Below, one piece after another: positions 43,383 through 51,195 of a DNA stretch of 64,000 nt; position 1 is the first letter of the stretch, and each line of letters starts with the position of its first letter. The position numbers and the translations under genes are program-made. A model generated the notes under the pieces. It searched no databases. It saw only the letters and a program-made list of their open reading frames with translations, and was not told the origin of the DNA. This DNA comes from Bacteroidales bacterium (GTDB lineage: Bacteria; Bacteroidota; Bacteroidia; Bacteroidales; Muribaculaceae), in assembly GCA_003150235.1 (NCBI GenBank), contig QAMW01000029.1:17262-81261 (forward strand). The letters are read 5' to 3'.

Positions 43383-43994
43383 TCACTCAATGGCGAAAGG
43401 GGCGGCGCCGGGGCGGATGATTTCAGGTGAGGAGCTGTCTGTGATGTCGACCACGGTGGAGGGGATTTCACTGCCCTCCCCGCCGTCGATGATGAGGTCG
43501 GCGGTGCCGTCATACTGTATTGCGAGCGACTGCGGGTAGATGAGACCGCCTTCGCCGTCATCCTCGACCGAGGTCGTCAGTATGGGGTTGCCGAGCATTT
43601 CGGCGATTGCCGTGGGGATAGTGTTGTCAGGGATGCGGATGCCTACGGTCTTTCTTCCTTTGAACACTTTGGGTAGGCGCGTGGATGAGGGGAGCAGGAA
43701 GGTGAACGGTCCGGGCAGATATTCTTTAAGTATCTTGAAGGCACGGTTGTCGATGCGCGCATATTCGGCTGCCATTGAGATATTGTGGCAGATTATTGAT
43801 AGTTCCGTTTTCTGCGGATTTATGCCTTTAATACGGCATATCCGCTCGATGGCGTTGTTGTTGAGAGCATCGCAGCCGAGTGCATACAGTGTGTCGGTCG
43901 GATAGATGATGATGCCTCCGGAGCGCAGTGTGTCGACGGCAAGTTCGAGATATCGCTCGTTGAGGCTCGTGGGATACATTGGTAGTATGGTCAT
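43383..43994 (-). CDS. Sua5/YciO/YrdC-family protein (threonylcarbamoyl-AMP synthase-like)
   Basis: 203 residues from the ATG at 43994, 2 bp after the rsgA stop. The YrdC fold is clear: GGIIIYPTDTLYALGCDALN, ERICRIKGINPQKTELSIIC, LPGPFTFLLPSSTRLPKVF, TVGIRIPDNTIPTAIAEMLG, and PILTTSVEDDGEG, then STVVDITDSSSPEIIRPGA. TsaC makes threonylcarbamoyl-AMP for tRNA t6A37; the length and the KGINPQKTELSIIC form (rather than KxRP.NPL) suggest the YciO-like branch, whose role is less certain. Bacteroidota often carry both. Confidence 0.88.
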   Translation of the reverse strand: MTILPMYPTSLNERYLELAVDTLRSGGIIIYPTDTLYALGCDALNNNAIERICRIKGINPQKTELSIICHNISMAAEYARIDNRAFKILKEYLPGPFTFLLPSSTRLPKVFKGRKTVGIRIPDNTIPTAIAEMLGNPILTTSVEDDGEGGLIYPQSLAIQYDGTADLIIDGGEGSEIPSTVVDITDSSSPEIIRPGAAPFAIE

Positions 43995-43996
43995 GG

Positions 43997-44929
43997 TCAA
44001 TAAGGCTTGCGGTATTTGTCGGGATTCAGATCGTCGAGTATGCTCAGATAGGAATTGTAGCGCGACTGTGCGATACGGTGTTCATCGAGAGCTTTCAGCA
44101 CCGCGCATCCCGGCTCATGGGTGTGGGTGCAGTTGTTGTATCGGCAGTCATGGGAAATCTCGAATATGTCGGGGAAGAAATGGGCTATCTCTCCACGCTC
44201 GAAGTCAATCGTGCCGAAGCCTTTTATGCCCGGGGTGTCGATAATCCATCCCCCGCCGGGTACAGGAAACATGCCGGAAAATGTGGTGGTGTGCATCCCT
44301 GTGTCGTGGATGTCGGATATGGCGGCTGTGCGCAGTCCGAGTCCCGGCAGCAGGTCGTTGATTATGGTGGATTTCCCGACACCGGAGTTGCCCGAAAACA
44401 GCGATATCTTGTCGCTGATGCGCTCGCGCAGCTTGTCGATGCCTTCGCCCGTCAGTCCTGACACATGCATCACCTCGTAGCCTATCGACCGGTATAGATA
44501 GGTTACCGCTTCGAGGTATTCCTTGTCTTCCTCTTCGGTGAGGAGGTCGGTCTTGTTGATGAGGAGTATGGTCTTGACGCGGTATGCCTCGGCGGTGGCA
44601 AGGAAGCGGTCGATAAAAGTGGTTGAGGTGACGGGGTGGGCAAGAGTGACCACAAGAAATGCCTGGTCGATATTTGCCGCTATTATGTGAGACTCTTTTG
44701 ACAGGTTGATAGCCTTTCTGATGATGTAATTGTCGCGAGGCTCAATGGCTGTGATAAATGCGTTGCCGTCGGGGTTGACTGTGATGTCAACGCGGTCACC
44801 CACCGCCACAGGGTTGGTGGTGCGTATCCCCTTGATTCTGAAGTTGCCTTTAACCTTGCAGTTGATGTCACCATCTTCAGTGTGGACGACATACCAGCTT
44901 CCTGTATTTTTTATTACGAGTCCTTTCAT
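43997..44929 (-). CDS. rsgA: Ribosome small-subunit-dependent GTPase A
   Basis: Late 30S assembly GTPase; 310 residues, circularly permuted. Order: an OB domain (VKGNFRIKGIRTTNPVAVGD), G4 LLINKTDLLTEEE, G1 LFSGNSGVGKSTIINDLLPG, G3 IDTPGIKGFGTIDF, then a C-terminal zinc motif with Cys/His in CRYNNCTHTHEPGCAV. All key motifs are intact. It starts 10 bp after yjbQ ends and is followed closely by the yrdC-family gene, giving a compact three-gene translation-related unit. Confidence 0.96.
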   Translation of the reverse strand: MKGLVIKNTGSWYVVHTEDGDINCKVKGNFRIKGIRTTNPVAVGDRVDITVNPDGNAFITAIEPRDNYIIRKAINLSKESHIIAANIDQAFLVVTLAHPVTSTTFIDRFLATAEAYRVKTILLINKTDLLTEEEDKEYLEAVTYLYRSIGYEVMHVSGLTGEGIDKLRERISDKISLFSGNSGVGKSTIINDLLPGLGLRTAAISDIHDTGMHTTTFSGMFPVPGGGWIIDTPGIKGFGTIDFERGEIAHFFPDIFEISHDCRYNNCTHTHEPGCAVLKALDEHRIAQSRYNSYLSILDDLNPDKYRKPY

Positions 44930-44938
44930 TATCGCGGA

Positions 44939-45352
44939 TTATTCTCCTATTACTGTAATGACCAAGTCACGCGGACCACCGTGGTCGCGAAACTCACAGA
45001 GAAATATCCCTTGCCATGTGCCCATGTTGAGATAGCCGTTGGTGACGGGTATGGTAAGCGTTGCGCCGAGCATCACGGTCTTTGCGTGTGCCGCCATGTC
45101 ATCATCGCCTTCTGCGGTATGGAGATAGTAAGGCGCTCCTTCCGGGGCTACACGCTCCAACACTTCGACGAGATCGCGGCGCACATCAGGGTCGGCATTC
45201 TCTGTAAGCGTCAGTGCCGCTGACGTATGTTTCAAAAACAAGTTTACGATGCCCTTGGTTGGCAGCTCCGGGAGCATTCTTGCGATTTCTCCCGTAATGA
45301 GATGGAATCCCTTGGGACGCGGGGCAAGTTTGATTTCTTTCTGCAGTATCAT
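44939..45352 (-). CDS. yjbQ: YjbQ/UPF0047 family protein
   Basis: 137 residues from the ATG at 45352 (MILQKEIKLAPRPKGFHLIT). The family features are NLFLKHTSAALTLTENADPD, HLHTAEGDDDMAAHAK-type stretch (here YYLHTAEGDDDMAAH), and LNMGTWQGIFLCEFRDHGGP. YjbQ proteins have weak thiamin-phosphate synthase activity reported for some members; the real role is unclear. Promoter boxes lie in the repeated element immediately upstream (45375 onward). Confidence 0.9.
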   Translation of the reverse strand: MILQKEIKLAPRPKGFHLITGEIARMLPELPTKGIVNLFLKHTSAALTLTENADPDVRRDLVEVLERVAPEGAPYYLHTAEGDDDMAAHAKTVMLGATLTIPVTNGYLNMGTWQGIFLCEFRDHGGPRDLVITVIGE

Positions 45353-45374
45353 GGCTTGATTTTTGATGATTACA

Positions 45375-45490
45375 CAAAGATACGAATAAGTCGAGAGTAA
45401 TGCCAAATTTATTTGGGCATTACCGAGCGTAAGTATCTAAGACGTAGTCAAAGATACGAATAAGTCGAGAGTAATGCCAAATTTATTTAA
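45375..45490 (-). promoter_or_regulatory. Promoter-bearing repeat element, copy 2 with tandem duplication (yjbQ)
   Basis: TATCTTTG boxes on the minus strand at 45375-45382 and 45449-45456; the first is 23 bp before yjbQ. Plus-strand unit CAAAGATACGAATAAGTCGA (first 20 bases) plus about 20 more occurs twice here and 1.3 times at 38388-38478. The GTAATGCC/GGCATTAC hairpin is shared. Confidence 0.7.
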
Positions 45491-45628
45491 CCCCTCCCGG
45501 ATATGCGGAGCTGTATTTTATCGGGCGTACATTTAATAGATAAATAATAGATAAAAAAGAATCGATGTCACTGTACTGTTAATTGAAGTTGAAAGTCCCC
45601 TGGTCGTAGGCATCAGATAATATACAAG

Positions 45629-46234
45629 TCACTTGAGCTTCAGGTCGAAGAACATAAAACGGGTTTCCAGCGCGTCTTCCGGACTTAATTCTAAAAAGGT
45701 GCGTTCTTCTTGTTCAGTTTTATATAGTGGCTTGAATCCGTTCTTTTCGTAGAAATGTAATGTCTTATCATTATTGTAGGCATCTACGACAATAAAACGG
45801 CATCCTGTTTTATTGTCAGATGAACGAAACCATCCTTTGAGGAAATCAAGAATCTGACTTCCTATATTCATCCCTCTACCTCTAAATTCGGAAGACACGC
45901 CTAAACGTCCGATAAGCACAGCTGGATAATTCATGCCGCGTTTTGCGTTTGTGATGCTCCGTTGCAGGCGATTTCGTGCTGAACAGGCAATAAATTGCGC
46001 TTTGACACTATCGTTTACCAAAGTTACAAGCCCTAAAATTTTCGAAGGATTAGCAGTGTTAATCCAGGCATAAGTCTTTCCAAGCAATTCAAGCTCATAT
46101 AGAAAGGCATCTTTGGAAAAGAACTCGTCGAGGTCGCTGTCATCGCATGAAAAAGGCTCGCAATAAGCTGCTACATCGGTAGTATAAGATTGCATCACAG
46201 CATCACGTTCAAGTATGAAATCGTTCGGTTTCAT
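45629..46234 (-). CDS. GNAT-family N-acetyltransferase, possible TA toxin
   Basis: 201 residues. The acetyl-CoA binding block is VLIGRLGVSSEFRGRGMNIG (R/Q-x-x-G-x-G/A form), followed by SQILDFLKGWF, RFIVVDAYNNDKTLHFYEKN and GFKPL, the pattern of TacT-like tRNA-acetylating toxins. The N terminus (SYTTDVAAYCEPFSCDDSDL, then EFFSKDAFLYELELLGKTYA) fits that group too. Its start overlaps the upstream 61-residue gene by 4 bp, the usual antitoxin-first order. Target and toxicity are inferred. Confidence 0.82.
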   Translation of the reverse strand: MKPNDFILERDAVMQSYTTDVAAYCEPFSCDDSDLDEFFSKDAFLYELELLGKTYAWINTANPSKILGLVTLVNDSVKAQFIACSARNRLQRSITNAKRGMNYPAVLIGRLGVSSEFRGRGMNIGSQILDFLKGWFRSSDNKTGCRFIVVDAYNNDKTLHFYEKNGFKPLYKTEQEERTFLELSPEDALETRFMFFDLKLK

Positions 46235-46416
46235 TTCGTCTTATTCTCGGGAGGAAATATGAACTCGCGCGATTTTCTTAAAAATTCAGCTATCTGAGCT
46301 TCTCGTTCAGAGGATAAACAGGGAGTCGGCAATTTGGCATTGCGCTCTGCTTCCTCGACGAAAGCTTTTGCTGATTCACCGGTTAGTACCGGTGATGAAT
46401 TGATTGTCATTGCCAT
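46231..46416 (-). CDS. Small partner of the GNAT protein, possible antitoxin
   Basis: 61 residues from the ATG at 46416 (MAMTINSSPVLTGESAKAFV), or 59 from 46410. It is acidic with a helical EEAERN centre and a C-terminal REAQIAEFLRKSREFIFPPE. It does not look like the DUF1778 ribbon-helix-helix antitoxins usual for TacT; it resembles the short, unnamed PVLTG-type proteins that precede toxins in Bacteroidota. The promoter box TATCTTTG is at 46438-46445. It overlaps the GNAT gene by 4 bp. Confidence 0.65.
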   Translation of the reverse strand: MAMTINSSPVLTGESAKAFVEEAERNAKLPTPCLSSEREAQIAEFLRKSREFIFPPENKTK

Positions 46417-46437
46417 AACAGATTGTCTTTTAGTACA

Positions 46438-46445
46438 CAAAGATA
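46438..46445 (-). promoter_or_regulatory. -7 promoter box for the GNAT pair
   Basis: TATCTTTG on the minus strand, 21 bp before the ATG at 46416; a near-leaderless arrangement. This supports the short reading of the small gene. Confidence 0.6.
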
Positions 46446-46564
46446 TAACATTATAACAAATTATGCAATAGTTTGATGTCAGATTAAGTCGGGAAGTAAC
46501 TGTGATGAAGTTTGCTGACATTTATTTGCGCGCTGGATACAATTTTATATGATGTACGCTGTTA

Positions 46565-48646
46565 TCAAAGTCGTTTCATTTCTTCTTCGGCTGCCGACGA
46601 GCCTTTGTATTTGCTCTTGCGGGGCTGAAAATTGTAGATGATATTGAGGGTGATGCCCCGCCGGTCGTAGCTTTGGCGTTTATTGACGAATACGCCGCAG
46701 GTATTCATCGTCCAATCATTGTTTGCTGTATTGAATATGTCGGTGGCTGACAGTTTGATGGTGAGTGATTTATCCAAGAATGTCTTTCCCGCCGATACAT
46801 CCATGGTAAACCAAGAGGCACAGAAACGGTTGGTGTGCATGTCGCCTTGTGAACTGCCGTTGATATTCGCCGTGATTAGCCATCCATGGGGTAAGGAAAA
46901 AGTATTGTCAAAATAGTAAGAGAATATCGGTTTGTCATGTTGGATATTGTCAAGCCGTAGCCACTGCCGGTATATACCCACGGTAACATTAGGAGTCCAC
47001 CGGCGTATAGGCTGGCTCCATACGAGATATAGATTTAAAGCTGAAACATTGATATTAACCGGGTGCATGAGCAACTGGAGATTATCGGCTGGATATATCT
47101 GCTTGACAAAGGCGTATGTATCGAGCGAACGCGTGTAATCAGCCTGAAGCATGAAGCCTTTCCACATTCCGAACAGCTGAATGTTGTGCATCCTCTCATC
47201 ATGCAGTCCCGGATTGCCACCCTCAATTTCGTGCAATCCCGTATAGCTGAGTGAACCTGTCAGATGCGAGTATGGGGGCTTGACGGTCGCCATCTTATAG
47301 CTCAGGCTTATCTGTGCCTCATCGCTAAACGAATAGCCGAGCGACATATCAGGGGTGAGCAGATGGTCGCGGCGGCTGACATCTTCATCGCGTAAGCCAT
47401 TGACCTTGAAGTCATAATCGACATACTCATATCTTGCTCCAGCCGAAAGGGAGAACTTGCCAAACATACGCGACCATGAGGCGAACAGGGCGGCGGAAGT
47501 CTGCTGCGCACCCGTCATTGATGATGGAATATGCTCGCTTACGGAACTGTTCAGCATACGGTAATCAAGAGAAGTATGGGTATAACTATCCTGTGTCCCG
47601 ACGGTAAATTCTCCTGCCAAAAGAGGGAAATTCAGAGATAGCTTTCCTGCCAGGAGGGTCGAAGTACGTTCATCTTTAGAGTTTACTGCCGGATTGGATG
47701 ATTCAGGATATGTGGTAGCTACTGAATTGTTTTCGTTTGACCTGCGAAAGTCGCCGTCAAAGTGAAGAAGATACTTTTCGGCAAATACGTTTTCATAATA
47801 GAGAGATGCGAGATGGCTGTGTGCACGGATTCGCTTGTCAATATTGCGAAGAATCGGGGCTTGGTCGTCCATCCATTCAGAGCCTGTATTGTTAAAACTA
47901 CCACGTTCAGGATTATACCGATAGTATGCGCCAAAAGCTTGTGAGCCATGCGAATAATTAAAACCACCCTTGATTACGCCGGTAGTCGTAGGGTATGAAT
48001 TATGTTGGCTGCTTCCTATGATTGTCTCCCGTCCGTCATAAACGAGAGTATTGGTAGTTACACCTTTGACGAGCGAATTATTATGGTTTATGGTGCCATC
48101 GACAAATAATTCCCAATTGCCGATGCGATAGATAAGATTGAGATAATCCATAACTGACCATTTGCGACGTCGTTGAAGCTGGAATCGGTCAGTGAACGAC
48201 AATCCCTGCACGAAATTCCGTCGTGTCGTGATTTTAAGCACTGCGCCGGTTGTACTTGCGTAAGCGGCTCCCGGTGCCATGAGCAATTCTACTTTACTCA
48301 GATTGGAGGAAAGCAGTTGCGACAGTTCCCGGTCGTCGCGCATCGGTCGTCCGTCGATGAAGATTTCGATATTGCTCTTGCCTATAATGCTGACTGAATT
48401 ATCAGCCACCTTAATCATTGGTAACTGCGCGAGTACATCAAGAGCGGTGCCGAGATTGGCAAGATTTGTGCCTGGTATAGTTGAAACAAGAGTGGACCCG
48501 ACTAATTTTGTTGCGGGCTGTTTCGCAGTTACGATAATCTCTTGCAGCTCACGGGTGAGGCTGTCGGTCGTTTCTTGATTCTGCGCATGGCCCTTCCCGA
48601 TGATAAGAAGAGCGGTCAAAATAGACATTGATACTTTTGCATTCAT
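46565..48646 (-). CDS. TonB-dependent receptor-like outer-membrane beta-barrel protein
   Basis: 693 residues with a signal peptide (MSILTALLIIGKGHAQ). No CarboxypepD_reg domain precedes the plug. A TonB-box-like TRELQEIIVTAKQPATKLVG leads into a plug (ALDVLAQLPMIKVADNSVSI, EIFIDGRPMRDDRELSQLLS, KVELLMAPGAAYASTTGAVL), then a long barrel of alternating strands ending in FNTANNDWTMN and TLNIIYNFQPRKSKYKGSSA. It belongs to the OMP_b-brl_3 style of Bacteroidota barrels. The substrate is unknown. The -7 box is at 48666-48673. The adjacent membrane HTH lipoprotein gene, 145 bp upstream on the same strand, is a natural regulator candidate. Confidence 0.88.
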   Translation of the reverse strand: MNAKVSMSILTALLIIGKGHAQNQETTDSLTRELQEIIVTAKQPATKLVGSTLVSTIPGTNLANLGTALDVLAQLPMIKVADNSVSIIGKSNIEIFIDGRPMRDDRELSQLLSSNLSKVELLMAPGAAYASTTGAVLKITTRRNFVQGLSFTDRFQLQRRRKWSVMDYLNLIYRIGNWELFVDGTINHNNSLVKGVTTNTLVYDGRETIIGSSQHNSYPTTTGVIKGGFNYSHGSQAFGAYYRYNPERGSFNNTGSEWMDDQAPILRNIDKRIRAHSHLASLYYENVFAEKYLLHFDGDFRRSNENNSVATTYPESSNPAVNSKDERTSTLLAGKLSLNFPLLAGEFTVGTQDSYTHTSLDYRMLNSSVSEHIPSSMTGAQQTSAALFASWSRMFGKFSLSAGARYEYVDYDFKVNGLRDEDVSRRDHLLTPDMSLGYSFSDEAQISLSYKMATVKPPYSHLTGSLSYTGLHEIEGGNPGLHDERMHNIQLFGMWKGFMLQADYTRSLDTYAFVKQIYPADNLQLLMHPVNINVSALNLYLVWSQPIRRWTPNVTVGIYRQWLRLDNIQHDKPIFSYYFDNTFSLPHGWLITANINGSSQGDMHTNRFCASWFTMDVSAGKTFLDKSLTIKLSATDIFNTANNDWTMNTCGVFVNKRQSYDRRGITLNIIYNFQPRKSKYKGSSAAEEEMKRL

Positions 48647-48665
48647 GTGAGTGAAATTTTTGTTG

Positions 48666-48673
48666 CAAAATTA
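48666..48673 (-). promoter_or_regulatory. -7 promoter box for the outer-membrane receptor
   Basis: TAATTTTG on the minus strand, 20 bp before the receptor start; matches TAnnTTTG. Confidence 0.5.
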
Positions 48674-48791
48674 CTCACTGATACTATGAAATCCCTAAAT
48701 AAAAATCTGACAACGGTATTTGTAATATGGTTATATCCAGCAGAATAGATTGAATCCTTTCAGAAAAATCTGACCGTGTGAAAAAAATGGG

Positions 48792-49775
48792 TCAGAAAAG
48801 TGCCATGACATCGGGGTCTACTGTCCCTGCCGACTCTCTGAGCCGTGATTTAAGTCTTGATTTACGTTTGTAGACCACATCGACCGACTCTCCGAGAAGG
48901 AGGCTTATAGTCCGCGACGAAAGACCGCTTGCAAGAAATACCAACAGCCTATAGTCGTCAGGCTTGATGTCGGGATTGCTCTCCTTGATTTTAGCGAGAA
49001 TGTTATCGCGGCAATCATTGACTGCCTGCTCCATTTCGGGAAAGGAGACAGTTTGCACCGATTCAATTTCATGTTTCACTTTGTCAATGATTGCTTTTCG
49101 TTCGGTCTTTGTCCCTTGTGATTCATAGTAGGTCTGACATAAAGAATCTATTAGCGAAAAGCGCTTTTCAAGCAGCCCATGCAACTTGGTTTCCAGTCGG
49201 CACACATCGCCGCGACTTGCATCAATCAGGCATTTAAGATTTGATGCTTCTGCAATCAGAATGTCATTTTTTGCCCGCTGTAATTTCATTCGCTGGTGCA
49301 TCCATGCTATAATGCCGGCGGCAATAATAAACACAACAAGACCGATGGCGATAAACAATTCTTTTTGGGTGCGTTCTTTATAAAGAAAAAATTCCTTTTC
49401 TTTTTGGAGGTATAGGGCCGTAGCGAGAGCGTCATTTTCATTAAAAGAATGGAGTTGCGTTTTTAGATGGGTGGCTTTCTTAAGCTCGTTCGCAAAATTA
49501 TGGCGTCCGTAATACTCGATAGCGATGTTTATAATCGTGTCGGTTGGCGCGGAAAGTCTGTTGGTTGCCAACGCCTCCCCATATAGAAGTGCCCATCGTG
49601 CCATTGTCGAGGAATCCTGAAACTCCGAAACATCGACGCTGTTGAGCTTTGACAGAGCAACTGACGGGTCGCTTTGCATTAAGCTCTCGGCTTCATCGAG
49701 TGCTTTCGGTTGCGAACTCGAATAACCGCAAGCAGTGATAATAAACAGTAGCCAGATGTATAACAGACGATGCAT
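48792..49775 (-). CDS. Membrane-anchored lipoprotein with TPR-like sensor and LuxR-like HTH
   Basis: 327 residues. A lipobox IITAC (Cys16) starts it. Residues 25-135 are helical and TPR-like (LDEAESLMQSDPSVALSKLN, then ARWALLYGEALATNRL). One membrane helix follows near 141-160 (LFIAIGLVVFIIAAGIIAWM). A coiled coil then leads to a C-terminal DNA-binding-like segment: PDDYRLLVFLASGLSSRTIS, LLLGESVDVVYKRKSRLKSR. This is the Bacteroidota design in which a periplasmic sensor is tied through the membrane to a cytosolic HTH. It lies directly upstream of the beta-barrel receptor and may sense its cargo. The promoter is at 49797-49804. Confidence 0.75.
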   Translation of the reverse strand: MHRLLYIWLLFIITACGYSSSQPKALDEAESLMQSDPSVALSKLNSVDVSEFQDSSTMARWALLYGEALATNRLSAPTDTIINIAIEYYGRHNFANELKKATHLKTQLHSFNENDALATALYLQKEKEFFLYKERTQKELFIAIGLVVFIIAAGIIAWMHQRMKLQRAKNDILIAEASNLKCLIDASRGDVCRLETKLHGLLEKRFSLIDSLCQTYYESQGTKTERKAIIDKVKHEIESVQTVSFPEMEQAVNDCRDNILAKIKESNPDIKPDDYRLLVFLASGLSSRTISLLLGESVDVVYKRKSRLKSRLRESAGTVDPDVMALF

Positions 49776-49796
49776 AAGTCACGTGAGTTTCATGCA

Positions 49797-49804
49797 CAAA
49801 GTTA
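49797..49804 (-). promoter_or_regulatory. -7 promoter box for the HTH lipoprotein
   Basis: TAACTTTG on the minus strand, 22 bp before the start codon at 49775. Confidence 0.55.
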
Positions 49805-49942
49805 TGACATTATGACAAATTACGCAAGAGATTTTCCGGGAGAGATTGGAGGTGACAAGGGAAATCAGGAATGCGGTAAGATAGTGAAAATTTTAATAGA
49901 AAATGACAATTTGTGTAATTTACTATTGAAATTTTTGCTGTT

Positions 49943-51106
49943 TTAAGGGAGGGGGAAGTGGCGTACCGTTACAACTATTAGAGAAATGACGGCGGCGAGG
50001 ATGCCGAGGAATTCGAGGGCGTCGCGTGTGCCGGTAGCCCAACGCAGATGTGGATACTCCTTCATGGCAAGTGCCGTTACCGAGGGAAGCAGCCAGAGCT
50101 GGCTGATGTAACGCGGTTGCCATGACTGTTCGAAGATGAAGCAGCTTGCCACCGCGGCGATAATTGTCACCCATACGACGTATGGCAATATGTTGCAATA
50201 TTTTATGAGCGCGATAACACTTATGATTATGATAATAGGCATCAGTGGACCGAAGCCATGGCTCCAGCTTCCCCGGAAAGGATGGGCAAGGTCGATAAGC
50301 GATATGAGCAGCGTCGTAAAACGGTTGTACTCAAGATATATGCCCGACTCTTCGGCGCGGGGATAGACAGGCGCGCCGTGCCCCGGAAGTACATAACCCT
50401 GCGCTATAAAATCGCTTACGGCGGGATTGTAACCATAGATGCAGAAGGCGAATATGAGTGAGAGCGTACCGGCAAGCAGGAGTTTCCATGCAAACGCTTT
50501 TCTGCGGTTGACAGCACACCAGAGGATAGCCAAAAGCAACACGCATCCTTCAAGCACGATGATGTCTTTGCCGTTACTGAACGCCACTATGACTGTGCCG
50601 GTGAGAAGCACCCAGTCGCGCAATCTGCCGTGATACCAGAGCTGATAAACGAGTGCCACGGTGATAAGCATACAATAATAGAAGGTCATGTCGGTTCCTT
50701 CGCGGTAGACAGTCGACAGCACGGCAGGATTGCAGATGAAAAGCATGACAAGGGCGCGTCGGCTGCCTGCCGGTGACGGTCGTCCTATTTTCCCGATGAG
50801 GTCAAAGAGGATAAATGCCGATGCTTCCATGAGAAGCACACCCATCATGTCGAGCGACGGCATGGCAAATTTCCATGCCACGGCTGCGGCAAGCATGAGC
50901 AATGACATAGCTATACCCTTCAAGGCGGTAAGGTAGTAGTCGCTCCATATTGATGTAAGCACGGCTGCCGCTCCCGCTGCAACAGGCAGAATCCATTGAA
51001 ACTCTATCGCAAACAATGAGAGTACACTTTGAGTCACGCTCACGAAAATTACCGTGAGCAGCAAAATCGCACCTGTGGCTTGTGATAAATTGTGTATCTT
51101 ATTCAT
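49943..51106 (-). CDS. Polytopic membrane protein, unknown function
   Basis: 387 residues with about ten hydrophobic segments. Loops hold GKIGRPSPAGSRRALVMLF, AVLSTVYREGTDMTFYYCML and a longer periplasmic-looking loop around YNPAVSDFIAQGYVLPGHGA. The early REGTD acidic loop plus the many helices recall GT-C glycosyltransferases or polymer-synthesis membrane proteins, but I see no firm DxD/ExD signature in the first loop, so this is a weak guess. It is divergent from priA with 89 bp between starts and isolated from other envelope genes. Confidence 0.7.
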   Translation of the reverse strand: MNKIHNLSQATGAILLLTVIFVSVTQSVLSLFAIEFQWILPVAAGAAAVLTSIWSDYYLTALKGIAMSLLMLAAAVAWKFAMPSLDMMGVLLMEASAFILFDLIGKIGRPSPAGSRRALVMLFICNPAVLSTVYREGTDMTFYYCMLITVALVYQLWYHGRLRDWVLLTGTVIVAFSNGKDIIVLEGCVLLLAILWCAVNRRKAFAWKLLLAGTLSLIFAFCIYGYNPAVSDFIAQGYVLPGHGAPVYPRAEESGIYLEYNRFTTLLISLIDLAHPFRGSWSHGFGPLMPIIIIISVIALIKYCNILPYVVWVTIIAAVASCFIFEQSWQPRYISQLWLLPSVTALAMKEYPHLRWATGTRDALEFLGILAAVISLIVVTVRHFPLP

Positions 51107-51157
51107 TTTTTTCTGTAGTGCTTGCGGTATCGCGATGAATATTAAGCAAAAAATTAG

Positions 51158-51165
51158 TAACTTTA
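51158..51165 (+). promoter_or_regulatory. -7-like promoter box for priA
   Basis: TAACTTTA, one base from consensus, 31 bp before the priA ATG. Confidence 0.4.
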
Positions 51166-51195
51166 CTCTGTTAAAGTTTATATCTGACCAACAAT

